Positions 16,738 to 25,116 of a stretch of DNA of 33,027 nt are shown in pieces; position 1 is the first letter of the stretch; the number at the start of each line of letters is the position of its first letter. Made by a program: the position numbers and the translations under genes. Below the pieces are notes generated by a model. That model did not search any database. It was not told the origin of the DNA and saw only the letters and a list, made by a program, of their open reading frames with translations. Source of the DNA: Clostridiales bacterium (GTDB lineage Bacteria > Bacillota > Clostridia > Oscillospirales > Oscillospiraceae); assembly GCA_029265975.1 (NCBI GenBank), contig JAJUGN010000020.1, positions 1 through 33,027 on the forward strand, written 5' to 3'.

Positions 16738-18504
16738 TCACGAGCCGCTGTATACTACGTTTCCGGTCCAGGTATAGGTCGTGGAGGAAGCGCCTCCGGC
16801 GGAACCTTTCCTGACGATGTTTTCAAAAGGGGTTCCGGCAAGGGACGGGGATGTCCCCAGCGCGACGCTGCGGAGCCTGTACAGATTTGTCTGAGTGCCG
16901 GCGACGACCCTTCCTGTGAAGGAGCTTGTATTGGAAGTGGAAGTCACCCTGCCGCTAGGCGTGTAAAGATACACATCCGCAGGGCTCCCCCAGTTTCCCA
17001 TCGAAAGGTTCGCTCCGTTCTGCCCGATTATAAAAAGCGCGCCGCCGCCGCTTTTCTGGACGGAGCTTATTGTAACCGAAGCCGCGCTTCTCAAAAAAAA
17101 GTATATGGGACCGGAATTGCTGACCACAAGGTTGCTTATTGTCTGACTGGTTTTATCGAGATATACGGTCATCGGCGAAGACTGAGTGGATCTGAGCGTC
17201 AACATGTTAACGGAAGCGTTGCCGGCATAGAGCCTGGTGTCGGTATTCGTGACGGTCCTGTTGTTTAATAGCGTAACGCTGTTTGGCGGTATTGCGCCGA
17301 GCGCCCATTCCGGAGCTCCGTTGACGGCGGCGTCATAGTTGTAGGATGGGTCCTGGTAGACGTAGGAAGCCGTATAGCTCTCGCTGACGATGCCGCCCAC
17401 TGGCCCGCTTCCCGATACCGTCCCGGTCGTGTGCACGAGACCGTAAACCCTCGAGTTCGTGAGAACGTTGCCCGAAGCGTATACGTCGCCGGAGACGGGA
17501 GATGAGGCTGACGTTATGGAAACGTAAGAGCCTGAGTAAAGGCTTCCTCCGAAGGTAACGCCGCCGCCGACCTGAAAATAACCGTTTGAGCTGGCGGAAC
17601 CGCTCACCGAGCTGCCGGAGCCGGAGGGGATGCTGACATATCCGCCGGCGCGTATGGTCTGAGCGCCGAAGGTGCTTGTCGCCGTGAAATTGCCGCCCGT
17701 ATTTATGTTCCGGATTCCAGAATAGGCGCCGCCGACAGAGACGCCCCCGGTTGAATAAATATTTCCGTTAAGGGTTCCCGTTCCGCTCAGAGTCACCGTG
17801 CCTCCGGAATGTATGTCGCCGCTCACCTGGGTGCCGCTTCCGCTGAGAGTTACGCTGCCGTCTGCGTATATGTTTCCGGTGAGGCTGCCGCCGCTTATCG
17901 ATACGTTCCCCTTGACATAGATATCCCCGCTTATCTGACAGCCAGTCAGGGAGAGGTTCCGGCCGCAGAAAATGTTGCCCGATACCGTGTTTGTGCTGAG
18001 AGACAGATCCTGGCTCAGAACGGCAAGCGCCACAGGTATGTTGACATACGACGCGGCCACGGAAACTGAGACATCACGCGTCAGAACCGCCGTATATGTC
18101 TTTTCTGCGCCGCCGAAAACGCCGAGGGAGGAAACGGTTATGGTTTCCGAGTAAGTGTAGTTTCCGTATGCGTCGTAGACGGGAGCCGTCTGCACGGAGG
18201 AGAGGCTTACGGTGCACAAGCCCATGCCGGGAGGCATGTCCACGGACGTGCTTGTCCTGCCGAGCAGAGATACGATGTCGTCGTTTGTAGTAGCCGGATT
18301 TTTCAGATAAGCCACGATTGCGTCCGCCCCGGACTTTGCGGTGAAGTAGGCCTGCTCGCTGTTTACCTGAGAGGAGGCGGATCTTGAGGCCATTTCAGCA
18401 AGTCCGAGCACGGAAGCGCCGAAAATCAGAATAACCGAGACTAGAAGCACGGCTAGAATCAGAGCCGAGCCGCTGTTTTCGTAGAGTCTGTTTTTTTGCG
18501 GCAT
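16738..18504 (-). CDS. Large PilX-like pilin with predicted beta-solenoid
   Basis: A 588-residue protein. Its N-terminus resembles a PilX-type prepilin: a short polar leader, NSG12|SALILAV, then a hydrophobic helix to about residue 37. The usual Glu at +5 is replaced by Leu17. Residues 170-375 contain short repeats on the pattern G-[ND]-I-[YFH]-x-x-G-x-V-[ST]-[LIV]-[ST]-G, as in bactofilin or right-handed beta-helix proteins. A Ser/Thr-rich C-terminal domain of about 200 residues follows. Pilin-like proteins are normally 100-250 residues, so this could project far from the filament or its tip. Adhesion or tip assembly is an inference. The start follows GAAGGG, and the gene lies 28 bases after pilO and 35 before the next pilin. 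Confidence 0.75.
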   Translation of the reverse strand: MPQKNRLYENSGSALILAVLLVSVILIFGASVLGLAEMASRSASSQVNSEQAYFTAKSGADAIVAYLKNPATTNDDIVSLLGRTSTSVDMPPGMGLCTVSLSSVQTAPVYDAYGNYTYSETITVSSLGVFGGAEKTYTAVLTRDVSVSVAASYVNIPVALAVLSQDLSLSTNTVSGNIFCGRNLSLTGCQISGDIYVKGNVSISGGSLTGNIYADGSVTLSGSGTQVSGDIHSGGTVTLSGTGTLNGNIYSTGGVSVGGAYSGIRNINTGGNFTATSTFGAQTIRAGGYVSIPSGSGSSVSGSASSNGYFQVGGGVTFGGSLYSGSYVSITSASSPVSGDVYASGNVLTNSRVYGLVHTTGTVSGSGPVGGIVSESYTASYVYQDPSYNYDAAVNGAPEWALGAIPPNSVTLLNNRTVTNTDTRLYAGNASVNMLTLRSTQSSPMTVYLDKTSQTISNLVVSNSGPIYFFLRSAASVTISSVQKSGGGALFIIGQNGANLSMGNWGSPADVYLYTPSGRVTSTSNTSSFTGRVVAGTQTNLYRLRSVALGTSPSLAGTPFENIVRKGSAGGASSTTYTWTGNVVYSGS

Positions 18505-18532
18505 AGCTTACCCTTCACTTTCTGGGCGGTTT

Positions 18533-19267
18533 TCACTTGATAGCATCGTCCGAAGCTTTGGGAACCGAATAAAATACCAGCGTGGCGGAAATCGTGGCAT
18601 AATTGTTCTGCCGGTCATTTTCGGTTTCGAACGAATAGGCGATCGCGCGCACCGCCGCCGTTTTTCCGCTGTTCAGTACGTCCCCGCAGAAAGCGGTTAC
18701 AGCCGCAACAGGCCCCTTCATGCTTAATGTAGCAGACACGCTGAGAACGGAATCAGCCGGAGCCGATTTTGACTGCCCGGCCGGAGTTTGAGCGGGCGGC
18801 GCAGAGGAGGCGGGCTTTGAGGCCGGCGTCTCAGCGCCTTTGCCCGGTGAGGTGAAGGCCTCGTAATACGCTAAAAGAGGATAGGAGGGGGAGCCTGCGT
18901 TCCTGCCTGGCTCGTCGACAGGCGCAATTTTTGGCTCGGAAAGCTTTACGGATATAACGGTAAGACCGTGCTTGACTATTATTTTGTTCAGCCAGAGGTT
19001 TATTTTCTCGGCGTCCGGCGAAGAAAAAAACGGAGCGGCTGACTTTGCGGCGCGGTCCTTTGCCAACTTCAAGTCCTCGTTTATGTTTCCGTATCTTGAA
19101 CTCAGGTTTCTCATGAATTCGTACTGCTTTGAAAGCTCGGCGTATATCTGCTTGTTTGAGGCGTATTCGGCGGCGGCTTTCACATATACAAATTTGTAGA
19201 TTAAGAACATGGAAAGCAAAAGAGCCAGGATGTAGAGCAGAATTTTTTCGCGCAACGAAAGAGTCAC
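18533..19267 (-). CDS. pilO: PilO-like type IV pilus assembly protein
   Basis: A 244-residue bitopic membrane protein with a short cytoplasmic N-terminus, one membrane helix (about 9-29), a coiled coil, then two small alpha/beta parts separated by a Pro/Ala/Ser-rich linker (about 140-172). This matches PilO in topology and in position after pilN; sequence conservation in the family is low. PilO pairs with PilN to connect the cytoplasmic platform to the filament. The GTG at 19267 overlaps the pilN stop as GTGA and has GGGGGAAGG just upstream, implying coupled translation. An ATG at 19291 would add eight residues and is less likely. The Pro-rich insert is longer than usual. Confidence 0.78.
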   Translation of the reverse strand: MTLSLREKILLYILALLLSMFLIYKFVYVKAAAEYASNKQIYAELSKQYEFMRNLSSRYGNINEDLKLAKDRAAKSAAPFFSSPDAEKINLWLNKIIVKHGLTVISVKLSEPKIAPVDEPGRNAGSPSYPLLAYYEAFTSPGKGAETPASKPASSAPPAQTPAGQSKSAPADSVLSVSATLSMKGPVAAVTAFCGDVLNSGKTAAVRAIAYSFETENDRQNNYATISATLVFYSVPKASDDAIK

Positions 19268-19881
19268 TTTCCTTCCCCCTTTACCGCGCATTCGACGGAG
19301 AATTCATAGCCCGCGTACTTAGAGGAGGCCTGGAAGCCCTTGTATTTGACTGAGCGGAATTTTCCCGTTGCAAGTAAGGACTCAACCGTTTCCGGCGGCG
19401 AATTGATATTTTGGGTGAGGCAATTAACCGTGTATATTCCGTCCGAATAGCTGAGCGCAAGGATCGAAACTCCCTTGGCCAGCCTTTGCTGGAGAGTGTT
19501 CAGTATGTCGGGGTCGGATTTGGGAAGAGCCGAGAATTTAGTGCCTGCAAGCTCGGCAGCTTCACTGTAAAGCCGCATGCTGTTCAGCATGCCCGTCTTT
19601 TGCTGCAGCGCTTTGTAATCTTCAGAGGAGTTTTCAATGGCTATCGCCTTCTTGAGCTGCTCAATGCCGGACCTTAGTTCGAGGTTTTTCCGCAGGGTGC
19701 TAAAGGCCGGGAACGAGACGGCGAAAATGCAGAGGAAGCTGATGAAAAACACAATTGCGTTGCGGTTCGCCGTTTTTTTGTTGTAAGTCCTGACCTTTCT
19801 CGTGACGAAAAAGTTGATATCCTTTGAGCTTATTTTTTTAGATATCTTTTTTTCGGAATCAGCGGATTTTTTTCCGGACAT
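19264..19881 (-). CDS. pilN: PilN-like type IV pilus assembly protein
   Basis: A 205-residue protein with a lysine-rich cytoplasmic segment containing KDINFF (20-25), the likely equivalent of the INLLP motif by which PilN binds PilM. One membrane helix (about 41-60), a coiled coil and a C-terminal ferredoxin-like region follow. The position between pilM and pilO and the topology support the call more than residue identity does. The N-terminal tail is longer than in proteobacterial PilN. The ATG at 19881 follows GAGGAGG, 12 bases after the pilM stop, and the end overlaps pilO by four bases. Confidence 0.8.
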   Translation of the reverse strand: MSGKKSADSEKKISKKISSKDINFFVTRKVRTYNKKTANRNAIVFFISFLCIFAVSFPAFSTLRKNLELRSGIEQLKKAIAIENSSEDYKALQQKTGMLNSMRLYSEAAELAGTKFSALPKSDPDILNTLQQRLAKGVSILALSYSDGIYTVNCLTQNINSPPETVESLLATGKFRSVKYKGFQASSKYAGYEFSVECAVKGEGK

Positions 19882-19893
19882 TTTTTCGCCTCC

Positions 19894-20895
19894 TCAACGT
19901 TCCAGTATCGTGCCTATGCTGTTTACCGCTTCTGTGAGCCGCAGCCCCTCGGGAACAAAAGCCCTTTCGAGCGACTCGATCACTGCTACGGGCAGGTTGA
20001 GCGCCGAGGAAAGATATTCCGGGAATCCCTTTATAAGAGAGGCCGTACCGTATATAAAAATGCGGCGAACCGGATCGGAGGCTTTTCTCGACACCTGGTA
20101 ATTGACCATTTTGTAAAGCTCCTCCACTATGCCGCCGAGGTAGCGCCTTGAGGCTTCATAAAAAAGGATGTCCTGATCAAGGTTCTCGGGAGAAAAGTCG
20201 AAGCTGCTGAGGGCGTCGTTGGGCGCGATGCTTCTGCCGAGCTTTGAAAGAGAACGTTCTAGGTCTTTCACGCTTATCGGGGCCGTCCGGACGAATTCAA
20301 GATGCCCGTCCGCAAAAAGATTGCAGGTCAGTGCGGAAACGCCGATCTCCGCGATTATAGCGGCTTCATTGTCTATGGGCAGTCCGTTCACGGTGGAGTG
20401 CGAAACGAGCCTGTTAAGACAGTTGCAGCTGACGTCGAGCTTAAGGGGGTGCAGGTGAAGCTCGTTCAGCACGCTTTTGAGCTCGGCGATAAGGTCCTCA
20501 GGTATCGCATACGCCATAAGGCGGAGGGTGTTTCCTTGCCTTCGCATATATGTGTAATCGACCCTGTAACGGATATCGCTGCTTATCTGCTGAAGCATCT
20601 CGTTTTTAATTATGAGCGAAAGCTCCGATTCCGGCATGACGGGAAGAGCGAAGTCCTTGTACAGAGAAAGACCGGATATGACCGAAACGGAGGCCTTGCG
20701 CGGCCTTTTCGGCTGAGTAAGCAGAAACTCGTTGACCCCGCGCCGAAATTCCGAGCGGTCGCTTATCCTTCCTCCCGAGACCGTCCCGCCGGGCAGCGAT
20801 ATCCTGCCGCCGCCCCAAAGCCGGACCTTGCCGTTCCGGCACTTCCCAACGGCGGCGTATGCGGTGCTTTCGGAAATTTCAATCGACAACACCAT
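19894..20895 (-). CDS. pilM: PilM-like actin-fold assembly protein
   Basis: A 333-residue cytoplasmic protein of the PilM/FtsA-like actin fold, which links the assembly ATPase and platform to PilN. The family pattern shows as two actin-like halves and a conserved YGTASLIKGFPEYLS segment near residue 285. The usual first phosphate loop GIDIG is altered here to SIEIS, losing the Asp and glycines, so ATP binding may be weak or absent. The ATG at 20895 follows AGGAG. It lies 74 bases after pilC and 12 before pilN. Confidence 0.83.
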   Translation of the reverse strand: MVLSIEISESTAYAAVGKCRNGKVRLWGGGRISLPGGTVSGGRISDRSEFRRGVNEFLLTQPKRPRKASVSVISGLSLYKDFALPVMPESELSLIIKNEMLQQISSDIRYRVDYTYMRRQGNTLRLMAYAIPEDLIAELKSVLNELHLHPLKLDVSCNCLNRLVSHSTVNGLPIDNEAAIIAEIGVSALTCNLFADGHLEFVRTAPISVKDLERSLSKLGRSIAPNDALSSFDFSPENLDQDILFYEASRRYLGGIVEELYKMVNYQVSRKASDPVRRIFIYGTASLIKGFPEYLSSALNLPVAVIESLERAFVPEGLRLTEAVNSIGTILER

Positions 20896-20969
20896 AAGGA
20901 CTCCTATCCGCCGGACAAGCCGGCAAGCAAAATTAAGTGGGAAACAGACGCGTTATCAGGCAGGAAAAA

Positions 20970-22172
20970 TCAGCCCATCGAAGAGTACAGTCCGAACATC
21001 GGCAGAACCATTGAGAATACGATAAGCCCGACGACGCACGCTACAAAAAGTATCATTACAGGCTCCAAAAGCGTTACCATCTTTTTTACGGCGCTCTCCG
21101 CCTCGGCGTCGTAGATATCCGCGGTGGAAAGGAGCATGCTTTCGAGAGAGCCGGACTCCTCGCCGATGCCGATCATGGAAACCAGCATGGGAGGGAAGGA
21201 GCCTGTTTTTTTTACTGAATAAGCGAAGCCAAGGCCTTTCTTGATATCGTCCCGTATAAGAGAAAGATCCCTAGAAACATATGAGTTGCCCACCACCTTG
21301 TCGCTGAGTTCGAGAGCCGTGAGAAGAGGAAGGCCGCTTGAAATAAGAGACGACAGCGAGCGTGAAAAACGGCCTGAAATAACCGAACAATAGAGGCTGC
21401 CGAAAACCGGAAGGCGCAGCTTTAGCTTATCCCACCGCAGCTTAAATTCGGGGTTTCTCCGCAGGGTCCTTATAAAAAGCACGGTGATAAAGAGAATAAA
21501 AGCCGGAACATACCATTTTGAAACCATAAAAGCTGAAAGCCCCATGACAAATCTTGTGAGGCCGGGAAGTTGGGCTCCAGCTCGGGAATACATGACGGAG
21601 AACGTCGGCATCACAAATATCAGCAGCAGTATAAGCACCATTAAAGTTACCGCCATAAGGAATGCCGGATAAATAAGTGCGCCCTTTATGTCGCTGCAAA
21701 TCTTATGCTCCTTTTCGAAATGAAAAGCAAGGCGTTTGGCGACAAGATCGGAGGAGCCGCTCCTTTCGCCGGCCTCAAACATATGAATCATAAGCGGCGG
21801 GAATGCTTTCGGGAAGTTTTTCAGGGCGGCTGAAAACTGCTCCCCTCGCTGTACGGATTGGTAAAGAAGCTGTACGACAGCCCGCCACTTCTTGTTTCCG
21901 GACTGCTGATATATTACGTCGAGAGTGTGTATCAGAGAAAGCCCCGCACCAAGCATCGTGCCGAGCTGACGGCAGAAAAGAGCCAGCTCGTTAGCGGAGG
22001 GCCTGAAGGACTGCTCTCCGCCGAGCTTATGGGAGACTTCCTCGGCGACGGAGGTGCAGAACAGGCCGCGGCTCTTCAACTTCTGATAGAAGTCCTCAAG
22101 ACTCAAGGCTTCAAGCGTGCCGTCGCGCCTTGCGCCGTTTTCGTCTCTGGCGGTATAGCTGTATTTTGGCAA
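20970..22172 (-). CDS. pilC: Type IV pilus platform protein PilC/GspF
   Basis: A 400-residue inner-membrane platform protein with the normal length and two GspF domains, one around residues 65-190 and one around 270-390. Each contains the recurring pattern of a short helix, LxxGxxLxxAL, and GExSGxL-type segments (GERSGS and GEESGSL). Three membrane helices lie near 170-195, 220-240 and 370-395. It should transmit motion of the ATPase to pilin insertion. The TTG at 22172, giving MPKYSYTARD, is favoured because GGAAGGGGG lies at good spacing; a TTG two codons upstream sits too close to that site. It lies 43 bases after pilD. Confidence 0.9.
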   Translation of the reverse strand: MPKYSYTARDENGARRDGTLEALSLEDFYQKLKSRGLFCTSVAEEVSHKLGGEQSFRPSANELALFCRQLGTMLGAGLSLIHTLDVIYQQSGNKKWRAVVQLLYQSVQRGEQFSAALKNFPKAFPPLMIHMFEAGERSGSSDLVAKRLAFHFEKEHKICSDIKGALIYPAFLMAVTLMVLILLLIFVMPTFSVMYSRAGAQLPGLTRFVMGLSAFMVSKWYVPAFILFITVLFIRTLRRNPEFKLRWDKLKLRLPVFGSLYCSVISGRFSRSLSSLISSGLPLLTALELSDKVVGNSYVSRDLSLIRDDIKKGLGFAYSVKKTGSFPPMLVSMIGIGEESGSLESMLLSTADIYDAEAESAVKKMVTLLEPVMILFVACVVGLIVFSMVLPMFGLYSSMG

Positions 22173-22215
22173 GTGCAAGCCCCCTTCCGGAAGAGCAATG
22201 TCGAATTTTTCTGAA

Positions 22216-22974
22216 TTAACGCAGGAGAAGTCTTAAGTACCAGTCCGTCGCCGCCTCCCCGAAAAACAGCCCGAATATCATTGCCGCCGACAGAAACGGA
22301 GCAAAGGGAATAGACGCGCGGAGCCCGTCCCTGCTCTTTCCGGCGACAAAAAGGCCGGCCGCCGCGGCTATAACAGAGCCGGTAATAAAGGAGAAAAGGA
22401 CGATTTTCCAGCCGAGTATCAGGCCGCCGGCCGCCATGAGCTTGACGTCACCCATGCCCATAGAGCCGGGAACGATCAGCGAAAGCACAAAAAGCGGCAC
22501 GCTGGCGCAGAAAAGCCCGATTATCCTCTCCGAACGGGGCATATCCTTGCCGAAAACGGTAAGCGCCGCCCCGATAATAAGCATAAAAACGACGATACCG
22601 TTAGGTACTATTCGATGCCTGAAATCGATGAAGGCGACGGCGACAAGGGCCGCGGCGAAAAGCGAGAACAGAGCTGCACTAAAAATATCCTTGCGGAAAA
22701 TCGCGAGCAGCGCGAAAAGCAGCCCGGTAAGAATTTCCACAAAGGGATAGCGGGGACTGATCCTTGCTCCGCAGCTGCGGCATCTTCCCCGTAAAATGAA
22801 ATAGCTGAGGACAGGCACCAGGTCATATTTTGCGATGGTCCTGCCGCAGCTGACGCATTTCGAGCGTCCCGCCGCCGCAGACTCGCCCAGGGGCAGCCTG
22901 CAAATCAGAACATTGAGGAAGCTGCCCGCGCAAAGGCCGAAAAGAAAGAAGAAGATCACCACTATATACGGCAT
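22216..22974 (-). CDS. pilD: Type IV prepilin peptidase and N-methylase
   Basis: A 252-residue polytopic membrane aspartic protease of family A24. It cleaves the leader peptides of the prepilins encoded downstream and methylates the new N-terminus. The N-terminal cytoplasmic domain keeps both zinc-binding pairs, CVSC (40-43) and CRSC (65-68), needed for the methylase part. The catalytic aspartates are Asp117 in IDFRHR and Asp176 in the GMGDVK motif. About eight membrane helices are expected. The ATG at 22974 follows GGGAGG. It is 108 bases after pilB, with nothing recognisable in the gap. Confidence 0.93.
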   Translation of the reverse strand: MPYIVVIFFFLFGLCAGSFLNVLICRLPLGESAAAGRSKCVSCGRTIAKYDLVPVLSYFILRGRCRSCGARISPRYPFVEILTGLLFALLAIFRKDIFSAALFSLFAAALVAVAFIDFRHRIVPNGIVVFMLIIGAALTVFGKDMPRSERIIGLFCASVPLFVLSLIVPGSMGMGDVKLMAAGGLILGWKIVLFSFITGSVIAAAAGLFVAGKSRDGLRASIPFAPFLSAAMIFGLFFGEAATDWYLRLLLR

Positions 22975-23082
22975 CGTCAGTCCTCCCGCCTTAAATCAGA
23001 TTGTTTATACGGCCGGGTGCGAAAGCAAAAGCGCCCGCCACGGCCAAAGCTTTCCGGACCGTTGCGGCGCGCGTAAAAAGAG

Positions 23083-24777
23083 TCATGTGCTGTAAGTGAC
23101 CCTTACCATCTCTTCGATTGTTGTAAGCCTCGAAACGACAAGCTCGCGGCAGCTTTCCACAAGCGTGGTCGTTCCCGATTTTTTCGAAAGGTCTCTCAAA
23201 TCGTCGGTCTTTCCGCCGGAATCTATCAAAAGCCTCATTTCCCTGTCCAAAACCATTATTTCGTGGATCGCCGTCCTGCCCTTGTAGCCCGTTCCGCCGC
23301 AGTAGGGGCAGCCTTTGCCGCGGCCGAGGGTGAGCTCCTCGCCCGGCTCGAGGCCCAAAAGCAGCAATTCGTGCTCGTCGGCCTTATATGTATAGGCGCA
23401 GCGGGGGCATATTTTTCGCACAAGCCGCTGCGCTATTACCCCGACGACAGAGCTTGAAACAAGGTACGGGGCGATGCCCATGTCGACAAGGCGGATTACG
23501 GTTGAAGCGGCGTCGTTTGTATGAATGGTGGAAAGCACCCTGTGCCCCGTGATGGCGGCGCGGACGGCAATCTGCGCGGTTTCGCTGTCGCGTATCTCTC
23601 CGACCATTATCGTGTCGGGGTCCTGCCTGAGTATGGACCGGAGACCGGTCGCAAAGGTAAGGCCGGCCTTCGTGTTGATCTGCATCTGGTTTACCCCGGC
23701 GATCTTGTATTCGACGGGGTCTTCGACCGTTACGATATTCGATTCGATGTTGTTTAGCTCCCTCAATATGGAGTAAAGCGTAGTTGTTTTTCCGCTTCCG
23801 GTGGGACCTGACACCAGAATGATCCCGTTGGGCCGGCTGAGCATTTTGTCGAGCATCTCCATGTTGCGCGGGCTTATTCCCAGAGAAGCGCGGTCAAGCA
23901 TCAGGTTCTTGTTGCCAAGAATACGGATTACCGCCTTTTCGCCGTGCGCGGTCGGGAGAATGGACAGGCGGAAGTCTACGGAGGCGCCGTCCAGAGTCAT
24001 TTCGACACGCCCGTCCTGAGGCAGGCGCCGCTCCGCGATGTCCATGCCGCCTATGATTTTCAGCCTTACTATAATGGAGTTGTGGGCGTTTTTGTTAACG
24101 GTCAGCAGCTCCGTGAGCTGACCGTCGATCCTTATTCTGATTCTGGTCTGAGTTTCCATTGGCTCAATATGGATATCGCTTGCGTTTGCGGAGTAGGCCT
24201 GACGGATAATCGAGTTTACAAGACGGACGACCGGTGCGCTCTCCACGTCGTCGGAGGACTCGTTTTCCAGCTCGCGAAGCCCCTCGAAGCTGAATTCCTC
24301 GTTTATCGTCTCGGCAGCTTTGGCGGCCTTCTGAAAGGCGTAGGCCTTGTCAATCATGCTCCGCACATCGTCTTTGGCCGCAAGGACAAATGAAATCTCC
24401 TTGCCGGAGCGCAGCTTGACGTCGTCCTGAGCGCGCAGGGCTGTGGGATCAGAAATAGCGACGGTCAATACGTTTCCGTCGCTGAACAGGGCTATCATAT
24501 TGTATTTTCTCGCGATTTCCTCGGGTATTATTTTCGTTATCTCGTGATCTATGCTTATAGTGGCAAGATCCACAAAAGGAATCTTTAATTTCCGCTCCAA
24601 AACGTGCATTAGCTGAGACTCGGTTATATAGCCGAGCCGAACTACAAGGTCTCCCAGCCTTGTGTCGGGATACTGCTTCTGCTTTTCCAAAACCTCGCTC
24701 AGGATATCCTCGCTGATCAATCCGCTTTCGACCAATAAAGCGCCTATAGGAAGGTTTTGGCTTTCCAAGTCTTTCAC
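23083..24777 (-). CDS. pilB: Type IV pilus assembly ATPase with MshEN-like domain
   Basis: A 564-residue hexameric secretion ATPase that powers pilus extension. Walker A is GPTGSGKTT at 324-332, the Walker B Glu is 394 in GEIRD, and a zinc tetracysteine is present (CPRC and CPYC). The N-terminus has two tandem repeats resembling the c-di-GMP-binding MshEN motif: residues 10-33, starting PIG and ending in Gln, and 40-63, starting RLGDL but ending in Lys. No pilT-like retraction ATPase lies in the window. The GTG at 24777 has AGGA at seven bases; a TTG at 24768 is a possible alternative. It is first in the operon, behind a near-consensus promoter. Confidence 0.93.
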   Translation of the reverse strand: MKDLESQNLPIGALLVESGLISEDILSEVLEKQKQYPDTRLGDLVVRLGYITESQLMHVLERKLKIPFVDLATISIDHEITKIIPEEIARKYNMIALFSDGNVLTVAISDPTALRAQDDVKLRSGKEISFVLAAKDDVRSMIDKAYAFQKAAKAAETINEEFSFEGLRELENESSDDVESAPVVRLVNSIIRQAYSANASDIHIEPMETQTRIRIRIDGQLTELLTVNKNAHNSIIVRLKIIGGMDIAERRLPQDGRVEMTLDGASVDFRLSILPTAHGEKAVIRILGNKNLMLDRASLGISPRNMEMLDKMLSRPNGIILVSGPTGSGKTTTLYSILRELNNIESNIVTVEDPVEYKIAGVNQMQINTKAGLTFATGLRSILRQDPDTIMVGEIRDSETAQIAVRAAITGHRVLSTIHTNDAASTVIRLVDMGIAPYLVSSSVVGVIAQRLVRKICPRCAYTYKADEHELLLLGLEPGEELTLGRGKGCPYCGGTGYKGRTAIHEIMVLDREMRLLIDSGGKTDDLRDLSKKSGTTTLVESCRELVVSRLTTIEEMVRVTYST

Positions 24778-24849
24778 TCTCCAGTCCTAATATAAGCGAA
24801 ATGGAAGCTTTTGGATCTAATTGCTGCGTTAATTCGACTATTTATGACA

Positions 24850-24878
24850 ATTATAGCAAATATATATTGCAAAGTCAA
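24850..24878 (-). promoter_or_regulatory. Main promoter of the pilus operon
   Basis: On the minus strand TTGACT (24873-24878), 17 bases and TATAAT (24850-24855) match the sigma-A consensus at 11 of 12 positions. The leader to pilB is about 65 bases. Confidence 0.85.
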
Positions 24879-24881
24879 TTT

Positions 24882-24894
24882 TGAGCTAAGCTCA
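24882..24894. promoter_or_regulatory. Palindrome directly upstream of the pilus -35 box
   Basis: TGAGCT-A-AGCTCA is a perfect odd palindrome three bases from the -35 box of the pilus promoter and about 100 bases from the divergent kinase promoter. It may bind a regulator; none is encoded next to it. Confidence 0.4.
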
Positions 24895-24996
24895 GAAGGA
24901 AAAACCATAGAAAAAGTTTTGACAAAAACTGCCGGGGAAGCCGGGTACGGACTTTTTATATTTTGCACAAGCGAAAAAGACTGCAAAAGCAATCTA

Positions 24997-25024
24997 TTGA
25001 CAAAAACCGACAAAATTATATAAT
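24997..25024 (+). promoter_or_regulatory. Promoter of the hybrid kinase operon
   Basis: A perfect TTGACA (24997-25002) and perfect TATAAT (25019-25024) are separated by 16 bases. The leader to the ATG at 25117 is about 85 bases. It is divergent from the pilus promoter. Confidence 0.85.
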
Positions 25025-25116
25025 ATAGTATAGATCATTCTGCATCAGAGAATTGGCGGTGCGTAGTAAGCATAGTGGATTCCTGCCGGCGGGCGGGGCG
25101 ATTTAAGGATGGGGCT

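Noticed and set aside
17450-18000. Tandem DNA repeat or CRISPR-like array in the pilin-like gene
   Set aside because: The periodicity is at protein level, with variable codons and an intact reading frame; it reflects solenoid coils.
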